A stretch of DNA of 64,000 nt, from positions 62,001 through 126,000 of the forward strand of contig UQID01000002.1 in the NCBI GenBank assembly GCA_900541045.1, read 5' to 3'. The translations under genes and the position numbers were made by a program. The stretch comes from an uncultured Collinsella sp. (lineage in GTDB: Bacteria; Actinomycetota; Coriobacteriia; Coriobacteriales; Coriobacteriaceae). Shown here in pieces: positions 61,795-64,000 of the stretch (positions are counted from its first letter, which is position 1; every line of letters starts with the position of its first letter). The notes under the pieces are model-generated. The model was given only the letters and a program-made list of their open reading frames with translations, was not told the origin of the DNA and made no database searches.

Positions 61795-62424
61795 TTACCC
61801 TCGCAGGTAGGCGATGGCAATCTGCGTGCGGTTGCGCAGGCCCATTTTGGCAAGGATTGAGCTGATGTGGTTGCGCACGGTGCCTTCGCCCATGTATGCC
61901 GTGGCGGCAATCTCCTTGTTGTCGAGGCCACGGGCGATGAGCTCGGCGACTTCGAACTCGCGGTCGGTCAGGCTGACAAAGGCCGCGGGCCGGCGGAGTG
62001 TGCCCGCCTCAACGCCCGTTCCGTCAAAATCGATGTCCTCGATCGCCTTGCCCTCGAGCACGCGCCTACCGTCCATGACCTGCTCCAACGCCGGTGGAAT
62101 GGCGGCGACATCGGTTTTAATTAGGTAGCCGCGGGCGCCCAGCTTGAGCGCCGACACAATGTACTCGTCATCCGAGAATGTCGTCAAAAACACGACGCGT
62201 GCCGCGGGGTCGTGCTCAAGGATCTCGCGTGCCGCCGAAAGTCCGTCACGCCCCGGCATCTGAATGTCGAGCAGTGCGATATCGGGCGCGTGTTCGGCAT
62301 AGAGCGAAACCGCATCGTTGCCGTTGGCACCGGTGCCCACCACTTCGATCTGCGGCTGGGCGCCCAGGATAATCTTGAGCGAATCGACCACCAAGCGGTC
62401 GTCGTCGACAACGATGAGCCTCAT
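61795..62424 (-). CDS. NarL/FixJ-type response regulator
   Basis: 209 residues. Receiver domain (about 1-120) with the acidic pocket (DDD near residue 7-9), the phospho-acceptor Asp in IALLDIQMPGRDG (about residue 54) and the conserved Lys (IKTD near 104); LuxR-type HTH at about 145-205 (LTDREFEVAELIARGLDNKEI, split by a turn, then GEGTVRNHISSILAKM). Partner of the kinase upstream, whose stop overlaps this ATG (TGATG). Target genes are unknown; the ABC exporter starting at 63763 is a candidate by position. Confidence 0.93.
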   Translation of the reverse strand: MRLIVVDDDRLVVDSLKIILGAQPQIEVVGTGANGNDAVSLYAEHAPDIALLDIQMPGRDGLSAAREILEHDPAARVVFLTTFSDDEYIVSALKLGARGYLIKTDVAAIPPALEQVMDGRRVLEGKAIEDIDFDGTGVEAGTLRRPAAFVSLTDREFEVAELIARGLDNKEIAATAYMGEGTVRNHISSILAKMGLRNRTQIAIAYLRG

Positions 62425-63566
62425 CAGTCCTCATCTCCTTGCTGTTTGGGAACGGTGGCAAACACGCGCCAGCCGCCGGCGCCGGCACGCGGACCGGCGG
62501 TGAAGGTGCCGCCAAGCGCCTCGATGCGCTCGCGCATGGAGGCAAGCCCCATGCCCTCCGCGGCGCCGCGGCTGCTTGCTTGGACCCCGCCCGTGCCATC
62601 GTCGGTAACGATGAGCTGGTAAAACGACGGATGCTCCATGCACCGTACGGTGACAGTACGGGCGCAAGCGTGGCGCATGGTGTTGGAGAGCGCCTCGCGC
62701 AGGACTGCCGCAAAGCAGTTGGCGACGTTTGCGGGCGCATGTTCGGCCATAACTTCAAGCTCAATCTGCGGGCCGCCGTCCGAGTGCGCGCCTTCGACAA
62801 TGCGTTCGAGCTGCACGGAAAGGTCGACGGCGTTGTCGTTGAGCGCGTGGACGCTGGTGCGCACAAGCTGGAGCGCCTCGTCAACCGTGCGTTTGACGTC
62901 GGCGAAATCGGCGGCAACCCTGGGCTCGTCGGCGTGCACGACGCGCAGGGCCTCGGTCTGCAGCGAGGCGCGCGTGAGCTGGTGGCCGACGTTATCGTGG
63001 ATCTCGCGCGCGATACGGGCGCGTTCGGCGAGTGTCGCGAGCTCGACTTCGTAGTCCTGACGATCGGCAAGGTCGCGGTTGCGCGCTTCGAGCGCGAGAG
63101 CTCGTTCCTGCAGCTCGTCGCGGATGCGGCGCATGCGCTGCTGCTCGCGCTCCAACTGGGCGGTACGTAGCGATAACAAGGTGGCGGCAACTGAAAGGAT
63201 GGCGGTCAGTAGAAGCGTTCGGGCGGTGAGCGCGTCGGCGCGTAGGTCCGCGACGAGTGCGAAGACAAAGGCGACGCCAATGCCCAACGCGACCCAAACG
63301 TGTTCACGGTGCACGCGTCGTGCGATGTCATAGAGGGCGAGAGGTGCAAACGGCACAAACGGCGGCACGAAGACGGCCGCGATGATGTAAGCGCAGCTCG
63401 CGGCCTCGCTTGTGCGGCGCGTGCGTTCCTTCTGCGCGAGCTCGGCCAGCGAGGTGGCAATAACGCCAAGGCAAAACGCCGCGACCAGGCGAGCGTCCAC
63501 AGCAAGACCCATAGCGGCCGCAATACAGCACGCCAGCACGATCGATTTGTCGAAAAGCCTGTTCAT
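62424..63566 (-). CDS. Membrane sensor histidine kinase (HisKA_3 type)
   Basis: 380 residues with about five to six N-terminal membrane helices (to about 160), a coiled-coil linker (about 165-200), the dimerisation/phosphorylation motif IAREIHDNVGHQLT (His near 206) and an HATPase domain (about 285-375, VLREALSNTMRHA ... GMGLASMRERIEALGG). DesK/LiaS-like architecture. The start at 63566 is the most family-like choice but no strong ribosome binding site is visible; the frame is open for 59 more codons upstream. Confidence 0.88.
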   Translation of the reverse strand: MNRLFDKSIVLACCIAAAMGLAVDARLVAAFCLGVIATSLAELAQKERTRRTSEAASCAYIIAAVFVPPFVPFAPLALYDIARRVHREHVWVALGIGVAFVFALVADLRADALTARTLLLTAILSVAATLLSLRTAQLEREQQRMRRIRDELQERALALEARNRDLADRQDYEVELATLAERARIAREIHDNVGHQLTRASLQTEALRVVHADEPRVAADFADVKRTVDEALQLVRTSVHALNDNAVDLSVQLERIVEGAHSDGGPQIELEVMAEHAPANVANCFAAVLREALSNTMRHACARTVTVRCMEHPSFYQLIVTDDGTGGVQASSRGAAEGMGLASMRERIEALGGTFTAGPRAGAGGWRVFATVPKQQGDED

Positions 63567-63762
63567 ACGGGTATTGTACGCGAAGCCGCGCGTGGTGGAG
63601 GGGCCGCCTGCGCAACCGTGACATTCCTCCCGCGCGGCAAAGCGGGGCGCCGGCGGGCCACGCGGCCAAGCCTCGCACTCGTGACAAAGCTCACTGGTGC
63701 GCGCCGGCGGCTCCTGCGATGATGCAATCGTACCGGGCCGCAATCAACAGGAGGGCCGCCTC

Positions 63763-64000
63763 ATGACAGACATCGTCCACGTCGAAAACCTCGTCAAGCG
63801 CTATGACGACTTTATCGCGCTTGACCACTTTAACCTGAGCATCGCCCGCGGCGAGATCTTTGGCCTGCTGGGCCCCAACGGCTCGGGCAAGACCACGTCC
63901 ATCAACTGCATTCTGCAGCTGCTCGCCTACGACAAAGGCGCCATCGAGCTGTTCGGCGAGCCCATGACGCCCGCCCGCTACGACCTCAAGCGCCGCATCG
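63763..64000 (+). CDS. ABC transporter ATP-binding protein, 5' part (cut by window end)
   Basis: The frame from ATG 63763 (AGGAGGG at 63749-63755) runs open to the window edge. It reads MTDIVHVENLVKRYDDF..., with Walker A GLLGPNGSGKTTS at about residues 36-48. This form (GPNGSGKTT) is typical of multidrug or lantibiotic-type ABC exporters. It is divergent from the two-component genes, a common arrangement for regulator and exporter. The signature and Walker B lie beyond the window. Confidence 0.9.
   Translation, partial: MTDIVHVENLVKRYDDFIALDHFNLSIARGEIFGLLGPNGSGKTTSINCILQLLAYDKGAIELFGEPMTPARYDLKRRI

Overview
The window looks like a chromosomal segment of a high-GC, Gram-positive gut actinobacterium of class Coriobacteriia, most probably Collinsella. 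This is an inference from recalled gene content, not a database result. The supporting traits are GC-rich coding sequence, strong AGGAGG-type ribosome binding sites, a 12-TM-type membrane protein fused to a LuxR helix-turn-helix, LPxTG-like 'LAxTGD' surface proteins, a fused-ATPase ECF transporter, electron-bifurcating NfnAB and an Ech-type group 4 [NiFe] hydrogenase. Together these suggest an anaerobic fermenter with a large cell-surface repertoire.

Layout. 1-8761 is mostly housekeeping: the end of purM, purN, a PTS IIA protein, a membrane-anchored parvulin-type foldase, a YqeY-like protein, a polar amino-acid ABC transporter (ATPase, Tat lipoprotein, two permeases), a cytidylate-kinase-like protein and a divergent membrane LuxR regulator. 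8762-18200 is a surface-protein island: one LAITGD-anchored protein and one approximately 2200-residue BspA-like protein whose reading frame is cut by a single in-frame TAG. 18306-24366 is a minus-strand block: nfnA-nfnB, then glmU-prs-pth. 24565-34608 holds an ECF vitamin-type transporter, exonuclease III, a sirtuin, a folP-folK fusion with a large insertion, a degenerate biotin-ligase-like protein, coaX and a degenerate PP2C-like protein. 34744-39079 has an initiator-type tRNA, a striking periodic palindrome array, an old-yellow-enzyme-family reductase and a DUF4143-type ATPase. 39364-52974 is a four-gene surface operon: three single-pass membrane proteins, then a 3575-residue GLUG-like secreted protein with no visible anchor. 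53158-55381 carries an AlbA_2/HATPase/wHTH regulator framed by iterated repeats, and a lone transposase-OrfA-like HTH protein. 55563-61234 is the Ech hydrogenase operon with EchA and EchB fused. 61235-61794 is non-coding but highly structured. 61795-64000 has a NarL-type two-component pair and the start of an ABC exporter ATPase.

The most unusual content is non-coding. (i) Eleven copies of an inverted repeat (TCTCRATCTGTAACA ... TGTTACAGATYGAGA) sit in three intergenic arrays, with arms alternating every 40-41 bp and units every 80-81 bp. (ii) Two tandem stem-loop elements after the hydrogenase operon keep outer arm sequence but change inner arm sequence in a compensated way. (iii) Exact 23-bp and 20-bp iterons precede two orphan ATPase/regulator genes. 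(iv) Many intergenic hairpins carry a GGGACAGG-like core. (v) A TAGGTTC-N8-GAACCTA palindrome lies upstream of both surface-protein genes of the island.

How the parts may work together: NfnAB and Ech both handle reduced ferredoxin and fit a ferredoxin-centred fermentative energy economy. The surface island and the giant operon are probably host- or community-facing. Start codons were chosen by ribosome-binding-site spacing; structures and functions are read from sequence and family knowledge only.
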